Assembly (NCBI RefSeq): GCF_003111645.1
Contig: NZ_CP022187.1
Span: 1,302,001-1,366,000 of the forward strand
DNA from: Parazoarcus communis
GTDB taxonomy: Bacteria > Pseudomonadota > Gammaproteobacteria > Burkholderiales > Rhodocyclaceae
Direction: 5' to 3'
DNA length: 64,000 nt
The notes beneath the pieces were generated by a model. It had not been told where the DNA came from, did not search any database, and worked only from the letters and a program-made list of their open reading frames with translations. Positions within the stretch are counted from its first letter, which is position 1. The number at the start of each line of letters is the position of its first letter. The translations under genes were made by a program, and so were the position numbers. Of this stretch, positions 43,625-52,977 are shown piece after piece.

Positions 43625-46483
43625 ATGAGCGCGACCACTCAGAACGCTGTCAAAACCGATGCCAGCACCCTGCAGATGCAGGAAATTTCCGGCGAAGTCC
43701 TGATCGAAAAATATGCCAAGGGCGATGAGCAGACCGTCCACGCGGTCCGTCAACGCGTTGCCCGTGCACTTGCCGCGATCGAGGCTGAAGACAAGCGCGC
43801 TCACTGGGAAGCAAAATTCCTCGAGGCTCAGGAAAAAGGCTTCGTGCCCGCAGGCCGCATCAACAGCGCCGCCGGCACCACCCTCGCCGCCACCCTGATC
43901 AACTGTTTCGTTCAGCCGGTGGGCGACTCCGTCACCGAATCGGTAGACGGCCGCCCCGGCATCTACACCGCCCTCGCCCAGGCCGCAGAGACCATGCGCC
44001 GCGGTGGCGGTGTTGGCTACGATTTCTCGTCCATCCGCCCCAAGGGTGCGCTGGTCAAGGGCACGGCCTCGAACGCCTCGGGCCCGGTGTCCTACATGCG
44101 TGTGTTCGACCGCTCGTGCGAAACCGTCGAGTCAGCCGGTGCGCGTCGCGGCGCCCAGATGGGCGTGCTGCGCTGCGACCATCCGGACATCGAGGAATTC
44201 ATTCACGCCAAGGACAAGGGCGACCTCACCAATTTCAACATCTCGGTCGGCGTGACCGACGCCTTCATGAAGGCGGTTGAAAGCGACGGCGACATCGAGC
44301 TGGTACACAAAGCAGAGCCGACGCAGGAACTCAAGGACGCGGGCGCCTATCAGCTCGACGACGGCAACTGGGTCTACCGCAAGGTGCGTGCACGCAGCCT
44401 GTGGGATCAGGTCATGCGCTCGACCTACGATCACGCCGAGCCGGGCATCCTCTTCCTCGACCGCATGAACCAGGACAACAACCTGTACTACTGCGAGACC
44501 ATCGAGGCGACCAACCCCTGCGCCGAACAGCCGCTTCCGCCGTATGGCTGCTGCTGCCTGGGTTCGATCAACCTCACCCCCTTCGTCAAGCACCCGTTTA
44601 CCGACAAGGCCGAGTTCGACTACGCCGGTTTCGGCAAGGTGGTGGACGTGTCCATCCGCATGCTCGACAACGTGCTCGAAGCCACGCACTGGCCGCTCGA
44701 GCAGCAGCGCGCAGAAGCCGACTCCAAGCGTCGCGTCGGTCTGGGCTTCACCGGTCTGGGCGACGCCCTGATCATGCTGCAGAAGCGTTACGACAGCCCT
44801 GAAGCGCGCGAGGAAGGCCGCAAGATTTCCGAATACATGCGTAACCGTGCCTATCTCGCCTCGGCCGAACTGGCCCGCGAGCGTGGCGCCTTCCCGCTGT
44901 TCAACGCCGACATGTACCTGTCCGGCGGCAACTTCGCCTCGCGCCTGCCGACCGAGGTCAAGGACAAGATCCGCAAGCACGGCATTCGCAACTCCCACCT
45001 GCTTTCGATCGCGCCCACCGGCACCATTTCGCTGGCCTTCGCAGACAACGCCTCAAACGGCATCGAGCCGCCGTTCTCCTACACCTACACCCGGCGCAAG
45101 CGCATGGCCGACGGCACCTTCAAGGAATACGCCGTCGAAGACTACGCATGGCGCCTGTACAAGCACATGGGTGGCAACGTCGACAAGCTGCCGCCCTACT
45201 TCGTCACCGCGCTCGAGATCTCGGCCCAGGCCCACAAGGACATGGTCGCCGTCGTCGCCCCCTACGTCGACACCTCGATCTCGAAGACGGTGAACGTGCC
45301 GGCCGACTACCCCTACACCGAGTTCGAGGATCTCTACCTCACCGCGTGGAAAGCCGGCCTCAAGGGCCTGGCGACCTACCGCCCGAACAACGTGCTCGGT
45401 TCGGTGCTGTCCGTCACGCCGAGCAGCGAGCAGAAGCAGCCGCACGACGTCGAGATCTCGGACGCCAACAAGCGCCTGTCGATCAAGTCGCTGCCGGCAC
45501 CGGTGCTGACCAGCCTGCGCTGGCCGGGTCGTCCGGACATGCCGGATGGCAACCTGGCCTGGACCTACATGCTCAACACGCCGCAGGGCGGCTTTGCGCT
45601 CTTCGTCGGCCAGTTCGGCACCAACGGCGGCACCTTCCCCTTCGAAGTCTGGGTCAACGGTGCCGACCAGCCCCGCGGCCTTGGCGCCGTCGCCAAGACG
45701 CTGTCGATGGACATGCGCGCCAACGACCGTGGCTGGCTCAAGCTCAAGCTCGAGACCCTGTCGCGCACCGTGGGCGAAAAGTCCTTCGAGATGCCGATGC
45801 CTCCGCATGGCGAGCGCAAGCTGGTGCCGGGTGTCGTCGCTGCCTTCTCGCAGATGGTGAACTACCGCTGCGAACAGCTCGGCGCGTTTGAAACCGAGGG
45901 TCCGACGCCCGTGCTCGACACCCTGTTCAGTCTGGAAGAGCCCAAGACCGGCACGGACGGCACCCTGTCCTGGACGGTCGACATCTACAACCCGGCGACC
46001 AGCGAAGACTTCGTACTCGGCCTCAAGGAAATCACCCTGCCGGACGGCGTCACCCGCCCCTACTCGGTGTGGCTGTCGGGCAACTACCCGCGCGCACTCG
46101 ACGGCCTCACGCGCATCCTGTCGCTCGACATGCGCGTCATGGATCCGGCCTGGATCGGCATGAAGCTGCGCAAGCTGCTCGACTACCCCGAGCCGCTGGG
46201 CGACTTCATGGCCTTCGTCCCCGGCACCAAGCGTCAGCAGAACTACCCGAGCACCGTAGCCTACATCGCCCAGCTGATGATTCACCGCTACGCCATGCTC
46301 GGCGTGCTCGACGAGAAGGGCTTCCCGACCCGCGAGATGGGCATTCTCGAGACGCCGCGTGACGATAACGAGCCCAAGCTGATGCAGGGCGCACTGTGCA
46401 AGGAATGCGGCAACCACACCGTGATCCGCAAGGACGGCTGCGACTTCTGCACCGCCTGCGGCGCAGTCGGCACCTGCGGCTGA
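43625..46483 (+). CDS. nrdJ: Adenosylcobalamin-dependent (class II) ribonucleotide reductase
   Basis: A 952-residue class II enzyme that makes dNTPs with adenosylcobalamin, with or without oxygen. Active-site blocks: TLINCFV near residue 88 (redox cysteine), and [12 protein letters not shown] near 297-308 with the thiyl cysteine and catalytic Asn/Glu. SIAPTGTIS near 463. The C-terminus carries a zinc-ribbon-like pair (CKECG and CDFCTACG) as in NrdJ proteins that need no partner subunit. The start at 43625 follows AAGAAG; codons before it in frame are not supported. Followed by a strong terminator. No ATP-cone domain is seen. Confidence 0.95.
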   Translation: MSATTQNAVKTDASTLQMQEISGEVLIEKYAKGDEQTVHAVRQRVARALAAIEAEDKRAHWEAKFLEAQEKGFVPAGRINSAAGTTLAATLINCFVQPVGDSVTESVDGRPGIYTALAQAAETMRRGGGVGYDFSSIRPKGALVKGTASNASGPVSYMRVFDRSCETVESAGARRGAQMGVLRCDHPDIEEFIHAKDKGDLTNFNISVGVTDAFMKAVESDGDIELVHKAEPTQELKDAGAYQLDDGNWVYRKVRARSLWDQVMRSTYDHAEPGILFLDRMNQDNNLYYCETIEATNPCAEQPLPPYGCCCLGSINLTPFVKHPFTDKAEFDYAGFGKVVDVSIRMLDNVLEATHWPLEQQRAEADSKRRVGLGFTGLGDALIMLQKRYDSPEAREEGRKISEYMRNRAYLASAELARERGAFPLFNADMYLSGGNFASRLPTEVKDKIRKHGIRNSHLLSIAPTGTISLAFADNASNGIEPPFSYTYTRRKRMADGTFKEYAVEDYAWRLYKHMGGNVDKLPPYFVTALEISAQAHKDMVAVVAPYVDTSISKTVNVPADYPYTEFEDLYLTAWKAGLKGLATYRPNNVLGSVLSVTPSSEQKQPHDVEISDANKRLSIKSLPAPVLTSLRWPGRPDMPDGNLAWTYMLNTPQGGFALFVGQFGTNGGTFPFEVWVNGADQPRGLGAVAKTLSMDMRANDRGWLKLKLETLSRTVGEKSFEMPMPPHGERKLVPGVVAAFSQMVNYRCEQLGAFETEGPTPVLDTLFSLEEPKTGTDGTLSWTVDIYNPATSEDFVLGLKEITLPDGVTRPYSVWLSGNYPRALDGLTRILSLDMRVMDPAWIGMKLRKLLDYPEPLGDFMAFVPGTKRQQNYPSTVAYIAQLMIHRYAMLGVLDEKGFPTREMGILETPRDDNEPKLMQGALCKECGNHTVIRKDGCDFCTACGAVGTCG

Positions 46484-46514
46484 TATCGCAGCCCCGCCCT
46501 CCAGTTCGTTCCGG

Positions 46515-46547
46515 ATGCCCACTCCCGCAAGGGGGTGGGCATTTTTT
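46515..46547 (+). terminator. Rho-independent terminator of nrdJ
   Basis: Arms ATGCCCAC (46515-46522) and GTGGGCAT (46535-46542) with a C/G-rich inner stem, followed by T6 at 46542-46547. It lies 32 bp after the nrdJ stop. Confidence 0.92.
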
Positions 46548-46651
46548 CTGGGCAGGCCAGCGGGCAGCGCGAGGGATCTCAGTAAGGGCTGTCAGCCAGG
46601 AAAAGCCCCTCGCAGCGCCCCGTGCCTGCCGGAGCCGAGGAGCGCACAGGG

Positions 46652-46669
46652 GAAGGTCCGGAGACCTTC
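46652..46669. other. Hairpin in the nrdJ / GGDEF-regulator gap
   Basis: GAAGGTC and GACCTTC arms with a CGGA loop, 70 bp beyond the 3' end of the convergent GGDEF regulator gene. No T tract. It could be the 3' boundary of that transcript. Nothing else is recognisable in 46548-46739. Confidence 0.4.
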
Positions 46670-46739
46670 AGTCGGACAATCGCAGCGGTCTCGCTCACAC
46701 ACTTCGCGGGATATGCGCATGTGCGGGCGAACAGGCGGA

Positions 46740-47687
46740 TCAGCCAATCACCGTCGAGCTGGCACAGGCACGACCTGCGTGCTTGGATTTGTAGAGCTGC
46801 TTGTCCGCAGCCTCGATCAGTGCCTTCGAATCGAGCCCCTCGACCGGCACGACCGTCGCGACACCGAGACTGACACTCACCATCGGTGACGCTCCCGAGT
46901 CAGCGTGAGCGATGGCCAGTTCACGCACCAGTTCGAGCAGCTTCTCGGCAACCCGTGCAGCGCCTTCGGCTCCGGTATCCGGCAACAGGCACGCGAACTC
47001 CTCGCCGCCATAGCGGGCAACGCTGTCGTAAGGTCGTGAGAGGCCGAACTTGATCTTCTGGGCGATTGAGATCAGGCACTCGTCACCGGCATGGTGGCCA
47101 TAGCGATCGTTATAGTGCTTGAAGAAATCGACATCGAGCATGATCAGCGACAAGGGCGCCCCTTCGCGCTTGCAGTGCCACCACGCCGCGCGCATGTCCT
47201 CATCAAACTTGCGCCGGTTACCGACACCGGTCAGACCGTCGCGCAAGGCGATCGAGCGCAGAATGTCGCTTTGCAGCTTCAGGGCCAGGTGGGTGCGCAC
47301 CCGTGCGTTCACGATGACCGGATTGATCGGCTTGCTGATGAAATCCACGGCGCCGATCTCGAAGCCGTAGGCTTCGTCGCTCTCCTTGGTCAGGCCGGTG
47401 ACGAAGATGACCGGCACCTCACTGGTACGCGAATCGGCCTTCAGACGACGGCACACCTCGTGTCCGCTCACTCCGTCCATGACGATGTCCAGAATGACGA
47501 GATCGGGGGACTGCTTCAGACAGAGTTCGATCCCCTGCTCGCCGGAAGTCGCCATGAAGACATCGCAATCGAGACGAAACAGCTCATGCAGTATGCGGAT
47601 ATTCGACGGCTGATCATCGACGATGAGAAGGCGGGGGCGCCGGCCCAGTCCGGACAGGCATGCATCAAGAGCAGTAGACGGATTCAA
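46740..47687 (-). CDS. PleD-like response regulator diguanylate cyclase
   Basis: A 315-residue response regulator: REC domain (~19-135) with acidic D24/D25 and phospho-acceptor D67, a coiled linker, and a GGDEF domain (~145-310). The active site GGEEF (227-231) and a product-inhibition I-site RxxD (218-221, RPYD) at the correct five-residue spacing are intact, so it should make c-di-GMP when phosphorylated. The start is a TTG overlapping the kinase stop (TTGA); a GGAGG Shine-Dalgarno 4 nt before it supports this. No ATG occurs earlier in the domain. Confidence 0.92.
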   Translation of the reverse strand: MNPSTALDACLSGLGRRPRLLIVDDQPSNIRILHELFRLDCDVFMATSGEQGIELCLKQSPDLVILDIVMDGVSGHEVCRRLKADSRTSEVPVIFVTGLTKESDEAYGFEIGAVDFISKPINPVIVNARVRTHLALKLQSDILRSIALRDGLTGVGNRRKFDEDMRAAWWHCKREGAPLSLIMLDVDFFKHYNDRYGHHAGDECLISIAQKIKFGLSRPYDSVARYGGEEFACLLPDTGAEGAARVAEKLLELVRELAIAHADSGASPMVSVSLGVATVVPVEGLDSKALIEAADKQLYKSKHAGRACASSTVIG

Positions 47688-50600
47688 AGGTCCTCCAGCA
47701 ACGAACGCAGACTCACGATCGCAGCAGCAAAATCCAGGCCCTGTACCTGGTCAACGAACACGTCGTAACGACGCCGCTGAAGCTCGGGAGAAGGGGCGGG
47801 CAAGGCTTCCACCAGATCGATTGCCGACAGATTGCCAGATTCGAGCGCACGAAGGATAGCCTTGAGCTTCTCACGCCACATCTCCGGGCTCAGGTCGGCT
47901 CCGGTTTCGGGGGTCGTACACTCAGCGCGCTCGGGCTCGGGCGGGGCGGCATCCGACAGCAGCGCCGCCAGCTGTTGCCCACACTGCTGCATCAGCCGCG
48001 TCAGTTCCTTCACAGCCCGAGCGTTGAGCACTCGATCGATCGGCTCCGGGTCCGCACACCGAAGTCTTGCCTCCAGCGCCGAGGCGCGCTCGGCGAGCGC
48101 GCTTGCGCCGATCGTGCCGGCGTTCCCCTTCATCGTGTGAAGCACATCGGCCGCGCGCACGGCATCCCGCTGCCCAATGCGCTCCGACAGATCGGACAGC
48201 ATCCTGTGCTGCTCCGGCGCAAAGGCCCGCGCCAGCCTCCGCACCAGTTCCAGATTCCCGCCAAAGCGGAGCAGGATCGAAGCCAGCGGCTCGATGACAC
48301 GACCCTCCTTGTGTACAGCGGACGCGTCGTCACCCGATCCGGACGCCGGGGGCGCCTTGCCGCCGACAAGGCTGCACAGCGCCGCGACCAGTTGCTCGAG
48401 ATCGATGGGCTTGCCGACATGATCGTTCATACCTGCGGCAAGGCAGGCTTCGCGGTCGGCCGGCGAAACGTTTGCCGTCATCGCGAGTATGGGCAGATCG
48501 GGGTAACGCCCGTCGGCCCGGATGCGACGGGTTGCCTCCAGTCCGTCGATATCGGGCATCTGCACATCCATGATCACGACGTCGAACGGCGGCACCTCCT
48601 CCAGCGCCTTTCTGACCCCATCCAGCCCGCACGCTGCGAGGCTGACAACCGCGCCTTCGCTGCAGAGCAAGGCCTCTGCAACCTCGCGATTCAGCTCGTT
48701 GTCCTCGACGATCAGGATGCGCAACCCGGCAAGGCGCTCGAACTCCCCGCCCAGGCTGCCCTCATGTGCAGTCGCCGGTGCTGCGCCCGCGACCGCCCCG
48801 CGCACGGCGCTGACCAGTTGCTTAGGCGTCACCGGCTTGACCAGAAGGTCTGCAAACGGCGGCAGGGAGGCCTTGCCCGCCCCCTCCAGCACCTCGCGCT
48901 CATAACCGGTAATCATGATGACCACCGGCGGTCGTTCCGCCCCCTGTTCATCGCGGATCAACTGCGCCGCACTCAGGCCATCGAGCTCAGGCATGCGCCA
49001 GTCCATCAGCACGGCATCGTAGGGCTCGCCCCGAAGGCGTGCCTCGCGCACACGATCGACGGCCTGCCTTCCGCTGCTGGCGCCCTGTGCGAGCCACCCC
49101 TGCGCACTCGCGGTACGCATCAACACGTCGACCAGCGCCGGGTTGTCATCCACCACGAGTACCCGCAGCGGCGCACCCGCACGCCCCTCTCCCAGGCTCG
49201 TCGGAATGTCCGCAGCGACGCCGAGCGTGATGTCGAACCAGAAGCTGCTCCCCTTCCCGAGTTCGCTCCTCACCTTGAGCTCGCCGCCCATCAGGCTCAC
49301 CAGACGCCTGCATATTCCGAGTCCGAGACCGGTTCCGCCAAAGCGCCGGGTCGTTGAAGCCTCGGCCTGATTGAAGGCCTCGAAGATGGTCTCGAGCTGG
49401 CCGGCGCTGATCCCGATCCCGGTATCGGTGACGGAAATCCGCAGGCGAATCTCGTCGCCGCTGCGCCCGAGCTCGCTCACACTGACGACGATCTGGCCAT
49501 GCTCGGTGAACTTCAACGCGTTGCCAGCGAGATTGATGAGCACCTGCTGCAGGCGCATGTTATCGCCGACGAGCACTGCGGGCAGATGCGGATCGACGTC
49601 GAACATGAGCTCGACATCCTTCTGCCCCCGGTTGCCCGAGAGCACCACGCCCAGGCCGTTCATCAACTCGTCGAGCTCGAACGGATGCAGGTCGAGCTGG
49701 AGCTTGCCGGCCTCGATCTTGGAGTAGTCGAGCGCATCGTTCAGCAAGCCGAGCAGCGACGTGGCCGCAGAATGCGCTTTCTTCAGGTATTCGTGCTGAC
49801 GTGGAGACAGCTCGGTCTGACGTACGAGCTGGAGCATGCCGAGCACGGCATTCATCGGCGTCCGGATCTCGTGGCTCATGTTGGCCAGGAAGGACGACTT
49901 GGCCGCGCTGGCAGCGTCCGCCTCCTCCTTGGCACGCAGCAGGCCGCGTTCGAGCGCGAGCTGGGCAGTGATGTCGCGGTTGATGCCGGTTACCCGCACG
50001 GCCCCCCCGGCGGCGTCACGCTCGACCTGGGCCCCCGCATGCAGGTAGCGGATCTGCTCGTCACCGTCGAATACGCGGAAGGTCTCGTCATACACGCCAC
50101 GACCTTCGATCGCAGCGAAAAGGCTGGCTGCAACCGCATCGATATCGTCCGGGTGGACGCGAGTGCGCCAGTGTTCGTAGTTGAGGCCCGTTTCCCGCAG
50201 CGACAGCGGAAGGCCATAGAACTCGAACATGCGATCGTTCCACTGCAGCTCGTTGGTCGCAACATTCCACGACCAGATACCGAGCTCCGCGACTTCGGCC
50301 GCCATCAGCAGCTGGTCCCGCGCCGCCAGCAATTCGCTGCGCTGCCTCTTCTGCAGTGAAATATCGGTGATGATGGCAACGAACATGCGCTCACCGCCGC
50401 GATCCATGGCGCCGATCGAGATCTGGACCGGAAACACAGAACCGTCCTTGCACTGCGCCGTCGCCTCGCGGCCGCCCCGCCCCGCACGCTGGTCCTCATC
50501 GAACCACGAACCTGCGACATGACGTCCATCCTCGGCCTTGTCATAGTCGGGGATCAGCTGACGGACGTGCTGCCCGATGGCGGCCTGCGCCGAATACCCG

Positions 50601-52597
50601 AACACCCGCTCCCCCGCCGGATTGACCGACTGGACAATGCCGCTGGCGTCGATGGTGACAACCGGATTGACCACGGTCGCCAGAATCGCACGCGTGGTTT
50701 CGAGACTGGCTGCGAGCTTCTGCAAGACAGCCTTGCGCTCGGTGATATCGATGGCAATGCCCAGATACCCGCTCAGCTGCCCGTCCTCGTCACGCATCGC
50801 GGTCACGACAAGCGTCACCGAAACCTGCGAGCCGTCCTTGCGGACATAGGTCCATTCGCGTGTTTCGGCGCCCTCGCTCTCGGAGTTGTGCACCAGCGCA
50901 CGAAAACCCTCGACCGGGCTGCCCAGCGCGGCACTCAGCTCGGCACTCCAGGCCGCCACTTCTTCCTTGAGATGGATCACCTCGGGCGTACACCTGCCCA
51001 CCATTTCGTCAGCTGTGTAGCCCAGCAGACGCTCCGCACCGCGGTTGAAGACGCGGATGACACCGTCCAGATCGGTTGCAATGATCGACACCTCGGACGC
51101 CGATCGCAGCACCGTTCCCAGCAACAGGTTGAGCCTGCTCAACTCCGCGGTACGCTCGGCCACCTGGCGCTCGAGGCCGGCGTTGAGTTCGAGAATGCGT
51201 GCCTCAGCGGCCTTCTGGTCTGAAATGTCACGTACCGTCTTGGACGCCCCCACGACCTGGCCATCGGCACCGAATATGGGCGAAACCGTCACCGAGACAT
51301 CAAGCATCCGGCCATCGCGACTGCGGCGACGGGTCTCGAAGTGGGGAATCCAGTCACCGTTGCGCACGCGCTTGAGGATCGCAGCCTCCTCGGCCAACAG
51401 ATCGTCGGGCACGACGAGATCCTTCAGATTCCGCCCCAGCGCTTCCTCGGCGCTGTAACCGAACAGATGTTCCGCGCCACGATTCCAGCTTGTTACAACG
51501 CCATCGACAGACTTTCCGATGATGCCGTCGGCCGAACTGTCGACGATGGAGGCGCGCAGGGCCTGTTCGGCGGCGATCTGGCTCCGCCGCTGGCGGTTGA
51601 TGCTCAACACCCCGACCAGCGCCCCCAGCAGGACGCTGCCAATCGCGCCAAAGAGCATGACCAGCGCGGGCGAGGCCTGGTGCAGACCACGAATGAACAA
51701 GGGCGTCGCACTGTATTCGATCTGCCATGAACGACCATAGACCTCGCGTTCCAGGATCTGGGGAAACAACTCCCCCTCGCTCCCGGACGCCATCTGGCCG
51801 CTTTCGAAGAACTGTACCGAACGTCCGTCAGTCACGTCACGCAACACCAGATGCGCTTTGCTGCCATCCAGATTCAGGCCGGCCAGCACCTCTTCCATCA
51901 GCAAGGGCGCGTAACTCCAGCCGAACGCCTCCTCTTCGCGGGCCTCGACGGTATCAGGTGCGGCGCCACCCCGGTAGACCGGCAACAGGATCAGGAAGGA
52001 CTGCTGCGGCTGGCCCGTGGCCTGTACCAGCGTGATCGGGCCCGTCAGCCTTGTCTGGCCCGAACGGATCGCCGCAATGGCCGCCTCGCGCCGGTTGGTT
52101 TCCGATGCGATGTCCAGCCCCAGCGCAGGACGGTTGTGCTCCAGCGGTTCGATGTACTGGATCAGGAAGCGCTCGCCGGCATGAGGGTTGAGTTGCCGTA
52201 CCGCGAAGCCCGGCATGTCGTCGGCACGCGCCTGTTCCACAAAACGGACTTCGTCGCCCACCGGGACGCGGCGGATGAAACCGAAGCCGCGGGCGCCGGG
52301 AAACTCCCGATCCACATCGCGCGTCGTGCTGTACAGACGAAACTGCCTGCGGCTGATGCCGTGCTCGCCGGCGGTGACGATTGCCCCCCGCGCCCCGTGC
52401 AGGCCGTATTCGTACAGCCTGATACGCTCCACGACCGCATCGGCAGTATCGCGCGCCTCGGTCGCAACCGCGGTCGCGGCAAGGTCAGTGTTCCAGCGCT
52501 TGAGTTGCCATGCGCCGAGAAGCGTCACCACCAGCCCGGCCACCAGCGCCGCTCCGGCCCATTTGTTCACCTTTGCCAAACCGGAATCACCCTTCAT
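47684..52597 (-). CDS. CHASE/PAS hybrid histidine kinase with two receivers and HPt
   Basis: A 1637-residue membrane sensor. In order: membrane helix (~11-32), periplasmic CHASE domain (~50-230), second helix (~305-332), four PAS domains (~345-465, 490-620, 630-750, 765-880), HisKA with H909 (MSHEIRTP), HATPase (NALKF near 1026, DTGIG near 1058, GGTGLGLG near 1087), REC 1 (D1199), REC 2 (D1344), HPt with H1487 (HTMKG) and a ~90-residue tail. All phosphorelay residues are kept. Start at 52597: AAGGA 9 nt upstream fits best. Its stop overlaps the diguanylate cyclase gene, the likely output. Confidence 0.93.
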   Translation of the reverse strand: MKGDSGLAKVNKWAGAALVAGLVVTLLGAWQLKRWNTDLAATAVATEARDTADAVVERIRLYEYGLHGARGAIVTAGEHGISRRQFRLYSTTRDVDREFPGARGFGFIRRVPVGDEVRFVEQARADDMPGFAVRQLNPHAGERFLIQYIEPLEHNRPALGLDIASETNRREAAIAAIRSGQTRLTGPITLVQATGQPQQSFLILLPVYRGGAAPDTVEAREEEAFGWSYAPLLMEEVLAGLNLDGSKAHLVLRDVTDGRSVQFFESGQMASGSEGELFPQILEREVYGRSWQIEYSATPLFIRGLHQASPALVMLFGAIGSVLLGALVGVLSINRQRRSQIAAEQALRASIVDSSADGIIGKSVDGVVTSWNRGAEHLFGYSAEEALGRNLKDLVVPDDLLAEEAAILKRVRNGDWIPHFETRRRSRDGRMLDVSVTVSPIFGADGQVVGASKTVRDISDQKAAEARILELNAGLERQVAERTAELSRLNLLLGTVLRSASEVSIIATDLDGVIRVFNRGAERLLGYTADEMVGRCTPEVIHLKEEVAAWSAELSAALGSPVEGFRALVHNSESEGAETREWTYVRKDGSQVSVTLVVTAMRDEDGQLSGYLGIAIDITERKAVLQKLAASLETTRAILATVVNPVVTIDASGIVQSVNPAGERVFGYSAQAAIGQHVRQLIPDYDKAEDGRHVAGSWFDEDQRAGRGGREATAQCKDGSVFPVQISIGAMDRGGERMFVAIITDISLQKRQRSELLAARDQLLMAAEVAELGIWSWNVATNELQWNDRMFEFYGLPLSLRETGLNYEHWRTRVHPDDIDAVAASLFAAIEGRGVYDETFRVFDGDEQIRYLHAGAQVERDAAGGAVRVTGINRDITAQLALERGLLRAKEEADAASAAKSSFLANMSHEIRTPMNAVLGMLQLVRQTELSPRQHEYLKKAHSAATSLLGLLNDALDYSKIEAGKLQLDLHPFELDELMNGLGVVLSGNRGQKDVELMFDVDPHLPAVLVGDNMRLQQVLINLAGNALKFTEHGQIVVSVSELGRSGDEIRLRISVTDTGIGISAGQLETIFEAFNQAEASTTRRFGGTGLGLGICRRLVSLMGGELKVRSELGKGSSFWFDITLGVAADIPTSLGEGRAGAPLRVLVVDDNPALVDVLMRTASAQGWLAQGASSGRQAVDRVREARLRGEPYDAVLMDWRMPELDGLSAAQLIRDEQGAERPPVVIMITGYEREVLEGAGKASLPPFADLLVKPVTPKQLVSAVRGAVAGAAPATAHEGSLGGEFERLAGLRILIVEDNELNREVAEALLCSEGAVVSLAACGLDGVRKALEEVPPFDVVIMDVQMPDIDGLEATRRIRADGRYPDLPILAMTANVSPADREACLAAGMNDHVGKPIDLEQLVAALCSLVGGKAPPASGSGDDASAVHKEGRVIEPLASILLRFGGNLELVRRLARAFAPEQHRMLSDLSERIGQRDAVRAADVLHTMKGNAGTIGASALAERASALEARLRCADPEPIDRVLNARAVKELTRLMQQCGQQLAALLSDAAPPEPERAECTTPETGADLSPEMWREKLKAILRALESGNLSAIDLVEALPAPSPELQRRRYDVFVDQVQGLDFAAAIVSLRSLLEDL

Positions 52598-52782
52598 GCA
52601 TGACATCCTTCGAACAAATCCCGAGCCCATGAAGAGGCGCCCATTCAATCCGCAAGCATCGCCTGCCCTCTCCGCGCTTCATCCGACCCGGCAGCCGTCA
52701 TGACCTTCATGTGGCACGGGTGCACCCAGGCACATGATCACATGTCATGCCGCAAGGATACGCGACTGCATTATCCGTAAAG

Positions 52783-52797
52783 TTTGCACTGTGCAAA
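52783..52797. promoter_or_regulatory. Operator-like palindrome TTTGCAC-T-GTGCAAA
   Basis: Seven-base perfect arms around one base, about 185 bp upstream of the kinase and 180 bp upstream of the NYN gene. The form is that of a dimeric helix-turn-helix binding site. Which regulator binds is unknown. Confidence 0.45.
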
Positions 52798-52935
52798 ATG
52801 GGCAGTTTCCCGCACCCGCATGAGCCATCGGCACCTACAGAGATTTTCCCGTCTCCCGCGGACAGACTAGAATGACGGTAACAGCCGATTCACGCCGACC
52901 CACCGGCCAGGCCACAAATACAAGCAGTCCGCGCG

Positions 52936-52955
52936 CCGGAAGCATGCGCTTCCGG
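52936..52955 (+). promoter_or_regulatory. Leader hairpin of the NYN gene
   Basis: CCGGAAGC (52936-52943), loop ATGC, GCTTCCGG (52948-52955). It ends 22 nt before the ATG. The Shine-Dalgarno CCGGAG (52967-52972) repeats the start of the left arm, so the right arm's TCCGG (52951-52955) can pair with either, giving two exclusive structures. Confidence 0.5.
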
Positions 52956-52977
52956 TCTGCCCTTATCCGGAGATTAC

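Larger units (their letters stand above)
52598..52977. other. 380-bp intergenic region between hybrid kinase and NYN gene
   Basis: The divergent gap holds no gene I can support. It contains a 15-bp inverted repeat at 52783-52797, a TAGAAT (52868-52873) that may be the -10 for the NYN gene, and a perfect 20-bp palindrome in the NYN leader at 52936-52955. Confidence 0.6.

Noticed and set aside
46600-46739. Possible GEMM-type c-di-GMP riboswitch near the GGDEF regulator
   Set aside because: A CACAGGGG piece resembles part of the motif, but the GGGACGCAAAGC-type core is absent and the strand is wrong for the nearby gene.
52731-52750. ACATG-ATCA-CATGT inverted repeat as an operator
   Set aside because: Arms of only five bases in a GC-rich genome; too likely by chance.
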